Positions 17,803 through 25,743 are shown, numbered from the stretch's first letter. The stretch: 33,162 nt of DNA from Hyphomicrobiales bacterium (GCA_016780665.1 JADHLM010000002.1:1-33162), one strand, 5' to 3'. Notes: a model not told the origin generated them from the sequence alone. A program made the numbers and translations.

Positions 17803-19311
17803 TTAATCCAATAAAATTATAATTGAACTTAACAAAATAAAGAGTGTTATAATCCAAAAAATTGATTTCATAAAGAAATTTTGTTTTTCTCTATTTTTGT
17901 CTTTTGCATCCAATATTTTGTGAAAATTCTCATTTGCAATTTTTGCGCTATGTATTAATTCCGGTAGATCATTTATTGCTGAACCAAATTTTGAAATGTC
18001 TTCAATTGTTTTTTTAATTTTTTTCTCAGGAGAAATTTTTTCTTCTATCCATTTTGAAACAACCGGTTTAGCAATATCCCACATATTTAAATCAGGATCT
18101 AAATCTCTTGCAACCCCTTCAGTTACAACCATTGTTTTTTGTAATAACAACAATTCTGGTCTTGTCTCCATTTGAAATTGTTCTGTGACTTCAAAAAGTT
18201 GCGTTAAAACATTTGCCATAGATATATCATTGGCTTTTTTACCTGTTAATGGTTCGCCAATTGCCCTGAGTGCTTGACTGAACTCATCAAGCCTTTGATC
18301 TTTTGGCACATAGCCTGCTTCAAAGTGTATTTCAGCTGCCCTTTTGTAATTTTTGGTTATCAATCCCCATAAAATTTCAGCTAGAAAATTTTGTTCTTTT
18401 TCACCGAGCCTACCCATAATACCAAAGTCAAGGATAACAAGTTTACCGTCTGTATTAACCAACAAATTACCCTGATGCATATCCGCATGAAAAAATCCGT
18501 TTCTTAACGCTTGAGTTAAAAATGACTGGATAACAATTCGTGCAAGTTCTTTGAGATTGAAACCATTTTTAATCAATAGATCCCTATCCTTTATTGAAAT
18601 TCCATCTATCCATTCAATTGTAAGTATTTTTTTTGTAGTTTTTTCCCAAAATACTCTTGGTACAACATATTCATCATCGGTTTGCATGTTATTACTAATT
18701 TCTGATATTGCTGCTGCTTCAAATCTCAAATCCATCTCCATCTGAACCGATCTTTGCATAGTCATTATTGAGTCTTTAAATTTTAATCTTTTTAATTCAG
18801 GATTAATCTTTTCAAAAAGATCTGCTATAAAATAAAAATATTCAAAATCCTTTTTAAATTTCCTATCAACGCTCGGTCTGAGTATTTTTACAGCAACTTT
18901 TTGTTCCTTGTTAATAAGCGCTCTGTGAACTTGTGCAATAGAGGCAGCTGCAATTGCATCACCAAACTCATCATATACATCTTCAACCTTGGTATTAAAT
19001 TCACTCTCAATAATTCCGATGGAGATATCCTTATTAAAAGTTGGAAGATTATCTTGTAAGAATGAGAGTTCATTTGCTTGTTCTCTTCCAATAATATCAG
19101 GGCGAGTTGCAAGAAATTGACCCAATTTTATGTATGAGGGTCCAAGGCTTTCTAAAACATTTGAAAAAGTCTTATTTTTTTTTCTTTTCCCTCGGAATAT
19201 CCTAATGAGGTTTGATTTTTTTTCAAGAGGGACAAATTTTTCTGGCAACTCACAATTATAAAATAATATCCCAAGTTTGATAGTTTGATATAAATTAGAA
19301 AAATATGTCAT
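17803..19311 (-). CDS. ubiB: Ubiquinone biosynthesis atypical kinase/ATPase UbiB
   Basis: Member of the ADCK/UbiB family needed for ubiquinone synthesis. Numbering from the ATG at 19309-19311 (502 residues): KLGQ family motif (62-65), Ala-rich nucleotide loop (AAAS, 121-124, in place of a Gly-rich loop), Lys142 in VAVKILRP, HADMHQGNLLV (275-285) and DFG (295-297). The C-terminus carries one strong membrane helix (FWIITLFILLSSIIILL). A GTG at 19359 would add 16 residues and overlap ubiE by 38 bp; the ATG 10 bp after the ubiE stop gives a more typical N-terminus. ubiE-ubiB-coaBC is a conserved alphaproteobacterial order. Confidence 0.94.
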   Translation of the reverse strand: MTYFSNLYQTIKLGILFYNCELPEKFVPLEKKSNLIRIFRGKRKKNKTFSNVLESLGPSYIKLGQFLATRPDIIGREQANELSFLQDNLPTFNKDISIGIIESEFNTKVEDVYDEFGDAIAAASIAQVHRALINKEQKVAVKILRPSVDRKFKKDFEYFYFIADLFEKINPELKRLKFKDSIMTMQRSVQMEMDLRFEAAAISEISNNMQTDDEYVVPRVFWEKTTKKILTIEWIDGISIKDRDLLIKNGFNLKELARIVIQSFLTQALRNGFFHADMHQGNLLVNTDGKLVILDFGIMGRLGEKEQNFLAEILWGLITKNYKRAAEIHFEAGYVPKDQRLDEFSQALRAIGEPLTGKKANDISMANVLTQLFEVTEQFQMETRPELLLLQKTMVVTEGVARDLDPDLNMWDIAKPVVSKWIEEKISPEKKIKKTIEDISKFGSAINDLPELIHSAKIANENFHKILDAKDKNREKQNFFMKSIFWIITLFILLSSIIILLD

Positions 19312-19321
19312 TTTTACAACT

Positions 19322-20083
19322 TTATATTTTCCAACCAGAGTGAATGGCAGCAATTCCACCAGACAAATTTGTATATTTTGGTCTCGTAAATCCTGCTTGT
19401 CTTATCATATCAATAAATTCCTCCTGTCGAGGAAATCTACTAATGCTTTCTACCAAATATTGATATGAGTCTCTGTCTTTTGTAACAATATATCCAATTT
19501 CTGGTATAATATTTTTTGAATAAAACTCATAGAGATTATCGATCATGGGTATCTCAACTTTTGAAAATTCAAGACAAAAAAATTTTCCTCCATGTTTTAA
19601 TACCCTTAATATCTCAGATAAAGCATTTTCAATTGAAGCAACATTTCTTATCCCAAATGCGATACTGACTGTATCTATAGATTTATCTTCTAAAGGTATT
19701 TTTTCTGCGTCAGAGACTACAAACTGAATACTATCTTTGTGTTTGACATATTCTTTCCTTTTCATAGCCTGATTTAACATACTTTCATTAATATCCATCA
19801 TAAAGATGGATGTATTCTCATTTTTTTTATTCAATATTTTATAACCAATATCCCCTGTGCCAGACGCTAAATCAAGGTGAGAAAAACTCCGTGTACTAGT
19901 TCTAAGTCCTAAGATAGAATTTACTAGTATGTCTTTCCATATTCTGTGTGTTCCGATTGATAAAACATCGTTCATAATATCGTACTTTTCTGCAACAGAA
20001 TTAAAAACACCCTTTACATTATTGATTTTTTTTTCCTTAGTAACCTCCAAATTACCAAAAAAGTATTTATTATTATTTGACAT
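19322..20083 (-). CDS. ubiE: Demethylmenaquinone/ubiquinone C-methyltransferase
   Basis: SAM-dependent C-methyltransferase of ubiquinone (and, where present, menaquinone) synthesis. The 253 residues contain VAEKYDIMNDVLSIGTHRIWK, SAM motif LDLASGTGD (70-78), FGIRNV, CLEFSK, QYLVESISRFPRQEEF and the family C-terminus GGIAAIHSGWKI. It heads the minus-strand ubiE-ubiB-coaBC-dut run and is divergent from mutM, sharing the AT-rich spacer 20084-20142 that must contain both promoters. No menaquinone genes are in view, so a ubiquinone role is the simpler inference. Confidence 0.96.
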   Translation of the reverse strand: MSNNNKYFFGNLEVTKEKKINNVKGVFNSVAEKYDIMNDVLSIGTHRIWKDILVNSILGLRTSTRSFSHLDLASGTGDIGYKILNKKNENTSIFMMDINESMLNQAMKRKEYVKHKDSIQFVVSDAEKIPLEDKSIDTVSIAFGIRNVASIENALSEILRVLKHGGKFFCLEFSKVEIPMIDNLYEFYSKNIIPEIGYIVTKDRDSYQYLVESISRFPRQEEFIDMIRQAGFTRPKYTNLSGGIAAIHSGWKI

Positions 20084-20142
20084 TACTTGTTTTTCAATTT
20101 TTTCTATATTTCTATATTAGTTTCTATGTTTATATTTTAAAG

Positions 20143-20991
20143 ATGCCTGAATTACCTGAAGTTGAAATTATCAAGAATAACTTATCCGAATATATGATCG
20201 GTAATGAGTTTATTTCAATTGAAATAAATACAAGCAAACTAAGATATAAAATACCACATAATTTCGATGAAACTATTAAAAATTCAAAAGTAATTAAAAT
20301 TGAACGTATTGCAAAGTATATTATAATTTATCTAAACAATGAGTTTAAGATATTAGTTCACCTTGGTATGACGGGAAACTTTCTTATTTCCACTCAAAAA
20401 ATACACTTTTTAGGGAATGGATCAGATAAACATATCCATCTAAAATTTTTCATGAAAAATGATGTCATAATAAACTACCATGACATCAGAAAATTTGGTT
20501 TCTTTAAAATAATATATCCTGATAACTTAGTTTTAGATAATCTAAAGAAGAATGTTGGTATTGATGCATTAAGTAGTAAATTTAATACGAAGTATTTAAT
20601 AAATAAATTAAAAAATAGAACAGGAAATATAAAGACCTCTTTGCTAAATCAAAGTATTGTTGGAGGGATTGGAAATATCTATGCTTCAGAAGCACTATTC
20701 AGAGCAAAAATATCTCCACTCACAATTTCAAAAAACTTAGCTAACGATAAAAAGAAAATCACAAAGCTAATTTCAGCAATCAAATATATTTTAACTGATG
20801 CAATTAATGTTGGTGGCTCTACTATTAAAAATCATAAAAATATAAAAGGAGAAAGTGGCTATTTTCAATACAAATTTAATGTATATAATAGGGAACAAAT
20901 AAAATGTAAGAGATTGGGATGTAATTCTCTAATTTTAAAGATCAATCAGTCTGGCAGATCCACCTTTTATTGCAAATCCTGCCAAAAATGA
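20143..20991 (+). CDS. mutM: Formamidopyrimidine-DNA glycosylase (Fpg)
   Basis: Base-excision repair glycosylase/AP lyase removing 8-oxoguanine and formamidopyrimidines. The frame is open from 20077, but the start must be 20143 because the mature N-terminus PELPEVE supplies the catalytic Pro2 and Glu3. Lys59 is in IAKYI, followed by HLGMTG (73-78) and HDIRKFG (113-119). The C-terminal zinc finger has cysteines 255, 260, 277 and 280 (C-x4-C-x16-C-x2-C), a spacing seen in alphaproteobacterial homologues. 282 residues, normal length. The crotonase gene follows after 6 bp. Confidence 0.95.
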   Translation: MPELPEVEIIKNNLSEYMIGNEFISIEINTSKLRYKIPHNFDETIKNSKVIKIERIAKYIIIYLNNEFKILVHLGMTGNFLISTQKIHFLGNGSDKHIHLKFFMKNDVIINYHDIRKFGFFKIIYPDNLVLDNLKKNVGIDALSSKFNTKYLINKLKNRTGNIKTSLLNQSIVGGIGNIYASEALFRAKISPLTISKNLANDKKKITKLISAIKYILTDAINVGGSTIKNHKNIKGESGYFQYKFNVYNREQIKCKRLGCNSLILKINQSGRSTFYCKSCQK

Positions 20992-20997
20992 AAAATA

Positions 20998-21753
20998 ATG
21001 AATATCAAAAATATAATAGTAAGCGAAATTAATACCAATATTCAGTTAATCGAGCTTAATAGACCAAAACAATACAACGCATTGAATAAAGAATTATCTG
21101 ATGAGTTGGTCTTTATTTTAGAGCAAGCAGATAAAAATCCTAAAATAAAATGTATAATATTAACTGGAAAAGAAATTTTTTCTGCTGGTGCTGATGTTAA
21201 TGAATTAGTAACTGATCCAAAATATACAGAAGTTTGGGAAAAAATTGATAAAGTAAAAAAACCTATATTAGCAGCGGTACATGGGATTGCATTTGGAGGT
21301 GGTTGTGAGCTATTAATGATGTGTGATATCATAATTTCCAGCGAAGATACAAAATTTTCTCAGCCAGAAATCAATTTAGGTATCACATGTGGAGGCGGAG
21401 CAACACAGAGATTACCCCGAATTATTGGAAGAAATAACGCAATGGAGATTTGCCTAACTGGAAGAATTTTCTCAGCTCAAGAGGCAAAAGAACTTGGCCT
21501 TGTAAATAGAATTACTCATAAAGATAATTTAATGAAGTTGACTAAAAATATTGCACGAGATATTACAAAAAAACCCCTGGACTCCATTATTGCAACTAAA
21601 AAATTAATTAAAATGAGCAATCTGGTCAGTATTGGTGATGGACTAAGTTATGAAAAGAAACTTTTTTACGATTTAGTTAACTCCGAAGATGGTAAAGAAG
21701 GTTTAAGAGCATTCGTAGAGAAAAGGAAACCTAATTTTAAAATTATTAAATAA
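20998..21753 (+). CDS. Enoyl-CoA hydratase (crotonase family)
   Basis: Probably hydrates trans-2-enoyl-CoA during beta-oxidation of short acyl chains. The 251 residues show the oxyanion-hole segments FSAGADV (61-67) and AFGGGCEL (98-105), and both catalytic glutamates of true hydratases: Glu104 (GGGCELLMMCD) and Glu124 (QPEINLGI). Retention of both argues for hydratase rather than another crotonase activity. Located between mutM and rpsT, a neighbourhood seen in other Alphaproteobacteria. The acyl substrate cannot be told from sequence. Confidence 0.88.
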   Translation: MNIKNIIVSEINTNIQLIELNRPKQYNALNKELSDELVFILEQADKNPKIKCIILTGKEIFSAGADVNELVTDPKYTEVWEKIDKVKKPILAAVHGIAFGGGCELLMMCDIIISSEDTKFSQPEINLGITCGGGATQRLPRIIGRNNAMEICLTGRIFSAQEAKELGLVNRITHKDNLMKLTKNIARDITKKPLDSIIATKKLIKMSNLVSIGDGLSYEKKLFYDLVNSEDGKEGLRAFVEKRKPNFKIIK

Positions 21754-21758
21754 TTGAG

Positions 21759-21787
21759 TTGACTGAGTACCATTGTATCTCTATATA
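21759..21787 (+). promoter_or_regulatory. Probable sigma-70-type promoter of rpsT
   Basis: TTGACT (21759-21764) and TATATA (21782-21787) are separated by 17 bp, five of six -35 bases and good spacing. An overlapping TATACT at 21784-21789 would give 19 bp. Transcription would start near 21795, about 30 nt before the rpsT ATG, consistent with a strongly expressed ribosomal protein gene having its own promoter. Confidence 0.6.
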
Positions 21788-21825
21788 CTCTATATATTCA
21801 TTATTATTGAACAGGAAAATAATAA

Positions 21826-22086
21826 ATGGCAAATACAAAATCTGCAAAAAAAATGGTACGTAAAATCGAACGTCGTACTCTAATTAATAAAATGCGCAGA
21901 AGTATGGTTAGAACATCTGTTAAGAAAGCTGAGGCATTAATTGAATCGGGTGACAAAGAAAATGCAAGGGTTGCATTAGTTGCCGCAGAAAGACAATTAA
22001 TGAGAGGTGCTCAAAAGGGTGCCTTTAACAAAAAGATGGCATCTCGTAAAATCTCCCGTCTTAACAAAAAACTTGTAAACGCATAA
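21826..22086 (+). CDS. rpsT: 30S ribosomal protein S20
   Basis: Small, highly basic 16S rRNA-binding protein. The 86 residues match S20 in length and content: MANTKSAKKMVRKIERR at the start, NKMRRSMVRT, and GAFNKKMASRKISRLNKKL at the end. AGGA at 21813-21816 is 9 nt upstream of the ATG. rpsT next to the dnaA region is a conserved alphaproteobacterial arrangement; a long AT hairpin follows at 22149-22181. Confidence 0.97.
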   Translation: MANTKSAKKMVRKIERRTLINKMRRSMVRTSVKKAEALIESGDKENARVALVAAERQLMRGAQKGAFNKKMASRKISRLNKKLVNA

Positions 22087-22128
22087 TTCAATCAAATATA
22101 GACATTTATAGCCTTGAAAATTAACGGT

Positions 22129-22142
22129 TGATAGTGCTATCA
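22129..22142. repeat. 6-bp perfect inverted repeat after rpsT
   Basis: TGATAG and CTATCA flank a 2-bp centre (TG). Beyond one T-T mismatch on each side, GG and CC extend the symmetry. There is no T-run after it, so it looks more like a protein-binding palindrome than a terminator, but the repeat is short. Confidence 0.35.
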
Positions 22143-22148
22143 TCCTTG

Positions 22149-22184
22149 ATTTTAATATACTGAAACCACGTATATTAAAATTTT
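22149..22184 (+). terminator. 12-bp perfect inverted repeat, probable rpsT terminator
   Basis: ATTTTAATATAC (22149-22160) is exactly complementary to GTATATTAAAAT (22170-22181) around a 9-nt loop, TGAAACCAC, and is followed by TTTTGTT. It lies 62 bp after the rpsT stop. The stem has a single G-C pair, which is weak for an intrinsic terminator, so a structural or protein-binding role in the dnaA-side spacer is an alternative. Confidence 0.5.
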
Positions 22185-22393
22185 GTTACATATTAATTTT
22201 TTATATAAAAAAATTGTATGAATTCAATGGGTTATATAAAATTTGTTAAAAAACAACTTATCTCCACTACTAATTGGACTAATTTTATTTACAAAAAGTT
22301 AATTCTTTTTCTGATACATGATCGAATACAATGTAATCAATGATTATAAATTTATTATTATTCTTCAGTTAGTTGTCAGCATAAATATATATT

Positions 22394-22402
22394 TGTTGAT
22401 AA
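22394..22402 (-). promoter_or_regulatory. DnaA-box-like site
   Basis: The minus strand reads TTATCAACA, one mismatch from the E. coli-type box TTATCCACA. TTATCCATT, with two mismatches, lies on the plus strand 9 bp away (22412-22420). An AT-rich tract (22381-22394) adjoins. One-mismatch sites occur by chance in AT-rich DNA, so this is moderate evidence only. Confidence 0.4.
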
Positions 22403-22421
22403 GTTCTTTTATTATCCATTT

Positions 22422-22443
22422 ATTATTCAGTATGCTGAATAAT
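22422..22443. repeat. 9-bp perfect inverted repeat upstream of rhodanese-dnaA
   Basis: ATTATTCAG (22422-22430) and CTGAATAAT (22435-22443) are perfectly complementary around TATG. No T-run follows. The 22-bp symmetric element lies about 100 bp before the rhodanese start, beside the DnaA-box-like sites, a plausible operator position for a dimeric regulator. Confidence 0.5.
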
Positions 22444-22541
22444 TAAAAATTACCTTTTAAAGCATGTCTAATTTGCCTATATTAAAATTGCATTTGGATA
22501 TTGTTTTTTAAAAAAACATATTCTTTTGGGGATTAAATCAT

Positions 22542-22997
22542 ATGCAAATTGAAATACTAAATAATAATACACCATACGCAGGCGATATTTCTCCCAAGAC
22601 AGCCTGGGATATTCTTTCAAACGAAACCCAATCAATATTAGTAGATGTAAGAACCAAAGCAGAATTAAATTTTGTTGGGTTTCCAGATCTCTCTATAATT
22701 AATAAATCCGCTCAAAATATTGAACAACAATTTTTTCCTGGTGGAATTATCAATGATGATTTTGTTAAAACACTTGAAAACAATCTTAATGAGATGAATT
22801 TGAGCAAAGATACACCAATACTATTCTTGTGTCGCTCTGGTGCAAGAAGTGCTAAAGCTGCAACAATGATGGCCTCTAATGGCTGGACTAGGTGTTTCAA
22901 TATTGCCTATGGTTTCGAGGGTGACCCAAATGAAAAACATCACCGCGCATATACTAACGGATGGAAATTTGAAGGGTTACCATGGATTCAATTATAA
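22542..22997 (+). CDS. Rhodanese-like sulfurtransferase, overlapping dnaA
   Basis: Single-domain rhodanese of 151 residues. The domain begins with ISPKTAWDIL and has LVDVRTKAEL (33-42), the six-residue active loop after Cys97 (CRSGARS, 97-103) and the C-terminal block YGFEGDPNE...NGWKFEGLPW that marks one subgroup. The Cys is present, so persulfide transfer is likely; substrate unknown. GGGGA at 22528-22532 precedes the ATG. Its last 16 bp overlap the start of dnaA, so the two are probably co-transcribed and translationally coupled. A link to DnaA is inferred from position only. Confidence 0.9.
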   Translation: MQIEILNNNTPYAGDISPKTAWDILSNETQSILVDVRTKAELNFVGFPDLSIINKSAQNIEQQFFPGGIINDDFVKTLENNLNEMNLSKDTPILFLCRSGARSAKAATMMASNGWTRCFNIAYGFEGDPNEKHHRAYTNGWKFEGLPWIQL

Positions 22998-24412
22998 GCA
23001 ATACAAAAAAACAAAACATCCATGATTGTTGGCAAAAAATAAGTAAAATATTGCGCGCTCAACTCGGCGAAGACCTTTATAATAGTTGGTTTACAAGGTT
23101 AGAACCTCAGAGTCTGGAAAATGGAACTCTAACTCTTACTGTTCCAACGTTATTTCTTAAAAGTTGGATAAAATCACGGTACAACGATAAAATATTATTA
23201 CTATGGAAAAAAGAAATACCGGATATTAGACAAATAGAGCTCAGAGTAAGAGCTCATGGAGAAAAATTAAGCAGTAATCAAGATCTTAAAAATGGAGAAA
23301 CTTCCTCAGAGAATTCTATGATTTCAAATCTGTATGAAAGTCAAGAAAATCCAACTCTAACAAGTAACAGTACTCCTCTAGATAAAAGGTATACCTTCAA
23401 TAATTTTGTAGTAGGAAGATCAAATGCCTTGGCTCAAGCTGCTGCAATGAGAGTTTCACAGCCTCAAAAAAATATCCCTGTTGAGTTCAATCCACTATAT
23501 ATACATGGGCCTGTTGGTACAGGGAAAACACATCTTTTGAATGCAATTGCATGGGAGTCAAAAGCAAGACATCCTGAAAGAAAAATATTATTTTTGTCAG
23601 CTGTGAGATTTATGAGCTCATTTGTTGAGGCTGTAAAATCAAAAGATACTATAAGCTTTAAAAAAATATTCTCTGATGTTGATCTATTACTAATAGATGA
23701 TATGCAGTTTCTTCAAGGGAAGTCAGTTCAACAAGAATTTTGTCATATATTTAATGCATTAGATACATCAAAGCATCAAATTGTTATTGCGGGTGACTCA
23801 GCTCCATCAAAATTAGAGATGCTTGATGATAGAATGAAATCACGATTATCAGGCGGTCTTGTTGCGCAAATTGGACCAACAGATTTTGATATAAGAAGAG
23901 GAATACTAGAAAAGAAATTAGCTCAAACACTAAGAGGTAACACCAGAATAGAAATTTCTCCATCTGTTTTAGATTTTCTTGCAAGAAGAATTCAAAGCTC
24001 AGGGCGTGAATTAGAAGGGGCAATGAATAGAATTATTGCTGCACATAGTTTAAATAAAAGACCCATTACAGTAGAAGAAGCTGCATTTTCAATTCAGGAT
24101 TTAATCAGTGAAGAACAAAATAGACAAATAATGATAGAAGATGTTCTCAGAACAATTAGTGGTCATTTTAATGTTACAAAACAAGATATATTATCTTCTA
24201 GAAGGCATAAGACAATAGTATATCCGAGGCAAATTGGAATGTATTTAGCAAAAGTTTTAACCACAAGATCACTTCCTGAAATAGGTAGAAAATTTGGCGG
24301 CAGAGATCATACAACTGTTCTTCATGCTGTTCGAAAAATCGAAAAGTTAATTCAAACTAATCCAAGTATTAAAGAGTCAATAACAACATTAGAAAATTCC
24401 CTAAAAGAATAA
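22982..24412 (+). CDS. dnaA: Chromosomal replication initiator protein DnaA
   Basis: AAA+ ATPase that opens the origin and loads helicase. 476 residues: domain I (about 12-85, WQKISKILRAQLGEDLYNSWF), a variable linker (about 90-135), AAA+ domain with Walker A GPVGTGKT (176-183) and Walker B LLLIDD (ending at 240), and the DNA-binding domain IV with YPRQIGMYLAKVLT and GGRDHTTVLHAVRKI (from 439). The ATG lies inside the rhodanese gene, and no later start would preserve domain I. dnaN follows after 93 bp; that spacer has an AT-only hairpin (24428-24443) and no clear terminator. Confidence 0.98.
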   Translation: MDSIISNTKKQNIHDCWQKISKILRAQLGEDLYNSWFTRLEPQSLENGTLTLTVPTLFLKSWIKSRYNDKILLLWKKEIPDIRQIELRVRAHGEKLSSNQDLKNGETSSENSMISNLYESQENPTLTSNSTPLDKRYTFNNFVVGRSNALAQAAAMRVSQPQKNIPVEFNPLYIHGPVGTGKTHLLNAIAWESKARHPERKILFLSAVRFMSSFVEAVKSKDTISFKKIFSDVDLLLIDDMQFLQGKSVQQEFCHIFNALDTSKHQIVIAGDSAPSKLEMLDDRMKSRLSGGLVAQIGPTDFDIRRGILEKKLAQTLRGNTRIEISPSVLDFLARRIQSSGRELEGAMNRIIAAHSLNKRPITVEEAAFSIQDLISEEQNRQIMIEDVLRTISGHFNVTKQDILSSRRHKTIVYPRQIGMYLAKVLTTRSLPEIGRKFGGRDHTTVLHAVRKIEKLIQTNPSIKESITTLENSLKE

Positions 24413-24505
24413 AAAATTTTTTCTGTCAATTATTTCAATAATTATTGGTATAAATAAGAATAATTAAATATCCTATAAGCATAATAATTGATAAATTCGT
24501 AAATT

Positions 24506-25636
24506 ATGGAAGTCACACTTCAGAAAAATAAATTGCTTCGAGCACTTAATCACGTTCAAAATGTTGTAGAACGTAGAAATACTATACCTATTTTAGCAAA
24601 TATCCTCATAGTTGCAGAAGGATTAGGTTTAAAATTAATTGCAACAGATCTTGACATTGAGCTAATAGAAGAAGTTGAAGCCAAAATTGATAGTGGAGGA
24701 AGTCTTACTGCTCCAGCACACTTATTGTACGAAATTACAAGAAAATTACCTGAGGCAGCTGAAATAGTAATTTCCAAGGATGATAACCAGGATCACTTAA
24801 CTGTTAAATCTGGTAAATCAAACTTTAAACTACAAACATTACCACGTGCTGATTTCCCTGAAATATCAAATGATGAATATACGCATTCATTCAAATTAGT
24901 TAGTTCTGAACTCAACAGATTAATTGAAAAAACAAGATTTGCAATATCTAATGAAGAAACTCGTTATTATCTAAATGGAATATTTTTTCATGAGTCAAAT
25001 TCAGAAAACGATAATAATGGAATACCTACATTAAGAACAGTGTCAACCGATGGGCACAGACTCGCACAAGCTGAACTTACTTTACCAGAAGGTGCATCAG
25101 GAATGAATGGGATTATTATTCCAAGAAAAGCAATTTTTGAAATTCAGAAACTAACACAAGAAAATGAAGGTGATGTAGAAATTAAAGTTTCTGAGAATAA
25201 AGTAAAACTTATTTTCAATAATGTAGAGCTGACGTCAAAAGTGATTGATGGAAAATTCCCTGATTATCAGCGTGTAATTCCCTATAACAATGATAAAATA
25301 ATGATAGTTAACACAGATCTTATAACAAAAGCGGTTGATAGGGTCGCCACACTGTCTAGCGAAAGAGGTAAGGCAGTAAAATTAGTGCTATCGGATAATA
25401 ATCTGATATTATCTGTTACTAGTCCAGAAGCTGGTACGGCAATAGAAGAAATTAGTGTCGATTTTAAAGGTGAACCATTTGAAATTGGATTTAATTCAAA
25501 ATATCTAATGGATATATTGTCCCAACTTAGTGGTGACAGCGTAAAACTTAATTTCTCTGAACCTAATTCCCCTTGTCTAGTTCTTGATCCATCTGATGAA
25601 GCAACTCTTTATGTATTAATGCCAATGCGCGTTTAA
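24506..25636 (+). CDS. dnaN: DNA polymerase III beta subunit (sliding clamp)
   Basis: Ring-forming processivity clamp. The 376 residues fit the three-domain clamp: MEVTLQKNKLLRALNHVQNVVERRNTIPILANILI at the start (shown here as recognisable segments LRALNHVQNV and NTIPILANIL), TDLDIEL, the VSTDGHRLAQAEL segment of domain II, FPDYQRVIP, and the C-terminal VLMPMRV. dnaN follows dnaA in the classic order, but the usual next gene recF is absent; dnaK comes next behind its own heat-shock-type promoter. Confidence 0.97.
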   Translation: MEVTLQKNKLLRALNHVQNVVERRNTIPILANILIVAEGLGLKLIATDLDIELIEEVEAKIDSGGSLTAPAHLLYEITRKLPEAAEIVISKDDNQDHLTVKSGKSNFKLQTLPRADFPEISNDEYTHSFKLVSSELNRLIEKTRFAISNEETRYYLNGIFFHESNSENDNNGIPTLRTVSTDGHRLAQAELTLPEGASGMNGIIIPRKAIFEIQKLTQENEGDVEIKVSENKVKLIFNNVELTSKVIDGKFPDYQRVIPYNNDKIMIVNTDLITKAVDRVATLSSERGKAVKLVLSDNNLILSVTSPEAGTAIEEISVDFKGEPFEIGFNSKYLMDILSQLSGDSVKLNFSEPNSPCLVLDPSDEATLYVLMPMRV

Positions 25637-25666
25637 TAAATATTTCAAAAAAAAATAACCTATTAA

Positions 25667-25694
25667 CTTGTAGGAATAAATTTTAGCCCTATAT
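25667..25694 (+). promoter_or_regulatory. RpoH (sigma-32-type) heat-shock promoter of dnaKJ
   Basis: CTTG (25667-25670), a 17-bp spacer, then CCTATAT (25688-25694) match the alphaproteobacterial heat-shock consensus CTTG-N17/18-CYTATNT. The start point would be near 25702, giving a leader of about 40 nt that contains AGGAG (25733-25737), 6 nt from the dnaK ATG. The position immediately before dnaK makes a chance match unlikely. Confidence 0.75.
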
Positions 25695-25743
25695 ATCAAG
25701 ATAAGGGATATTTAAAAATACATTGCTAAATAAGGAGTAAAAA

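Larger units (their letters stand above)
22087..22541. other. 455-bp non-coding AT-rich spacer, candidate oriC / dnaA control region
   Basis: By far the longest gene-free stretch in the window, with no credible ORF or tRNA. It holds three perfect inverted repeats (22129-22142, 22149-22181, 22422-22443), a DnaA-box-like site (22394-22402), a weaker one (TTATCCATT, 22412-22420), a 10-bp direct repeat TTATATAAAA (22201-22210 and 22232-22241), and A/T-only tracts such as 22190-22215 that could be an unwinding element. It lies between rpsT and rhodanese-dnaA. It must contain the promoter for rhodanese-dnaA, although I cannot pick one confidently. Origin function is inference: DnaA boxes are few and imperfect. 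Confidence 0.45.

Noticed and set aside
20077..20142. Hydrophobic N-terminal extension (signal-like) on MutM
   Set aside because: MutM needs proline directly after the initiator Met as its catalytic residue; the extension would abolish activity and just reads the divergent AT-rich spacer.
22087..22541. Absence of GANTC (CcrM) sites in the dnaA-side spacer
   Set aside because: I see none, but only about one would be expected in 455 bp of this composition, so the absence is not informative.
22700..22900. Antisense reading frame inside the rhodanese gene
   Set aside because: It has no family resemblance and covers the conserved rhodanese active site; it is a shadow frame. The same applies to other antisense frames inside infB, nusA, dnaK and dapB.
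24428..24443. AT-only hairpin between dnaA and dnaN as terminator
   Set aside because: AATTATT/AATAATT has no G-C pair and no T-run; dnaA and dnaN are probably co-transcribed or dnaN has a promoter I cannot define.
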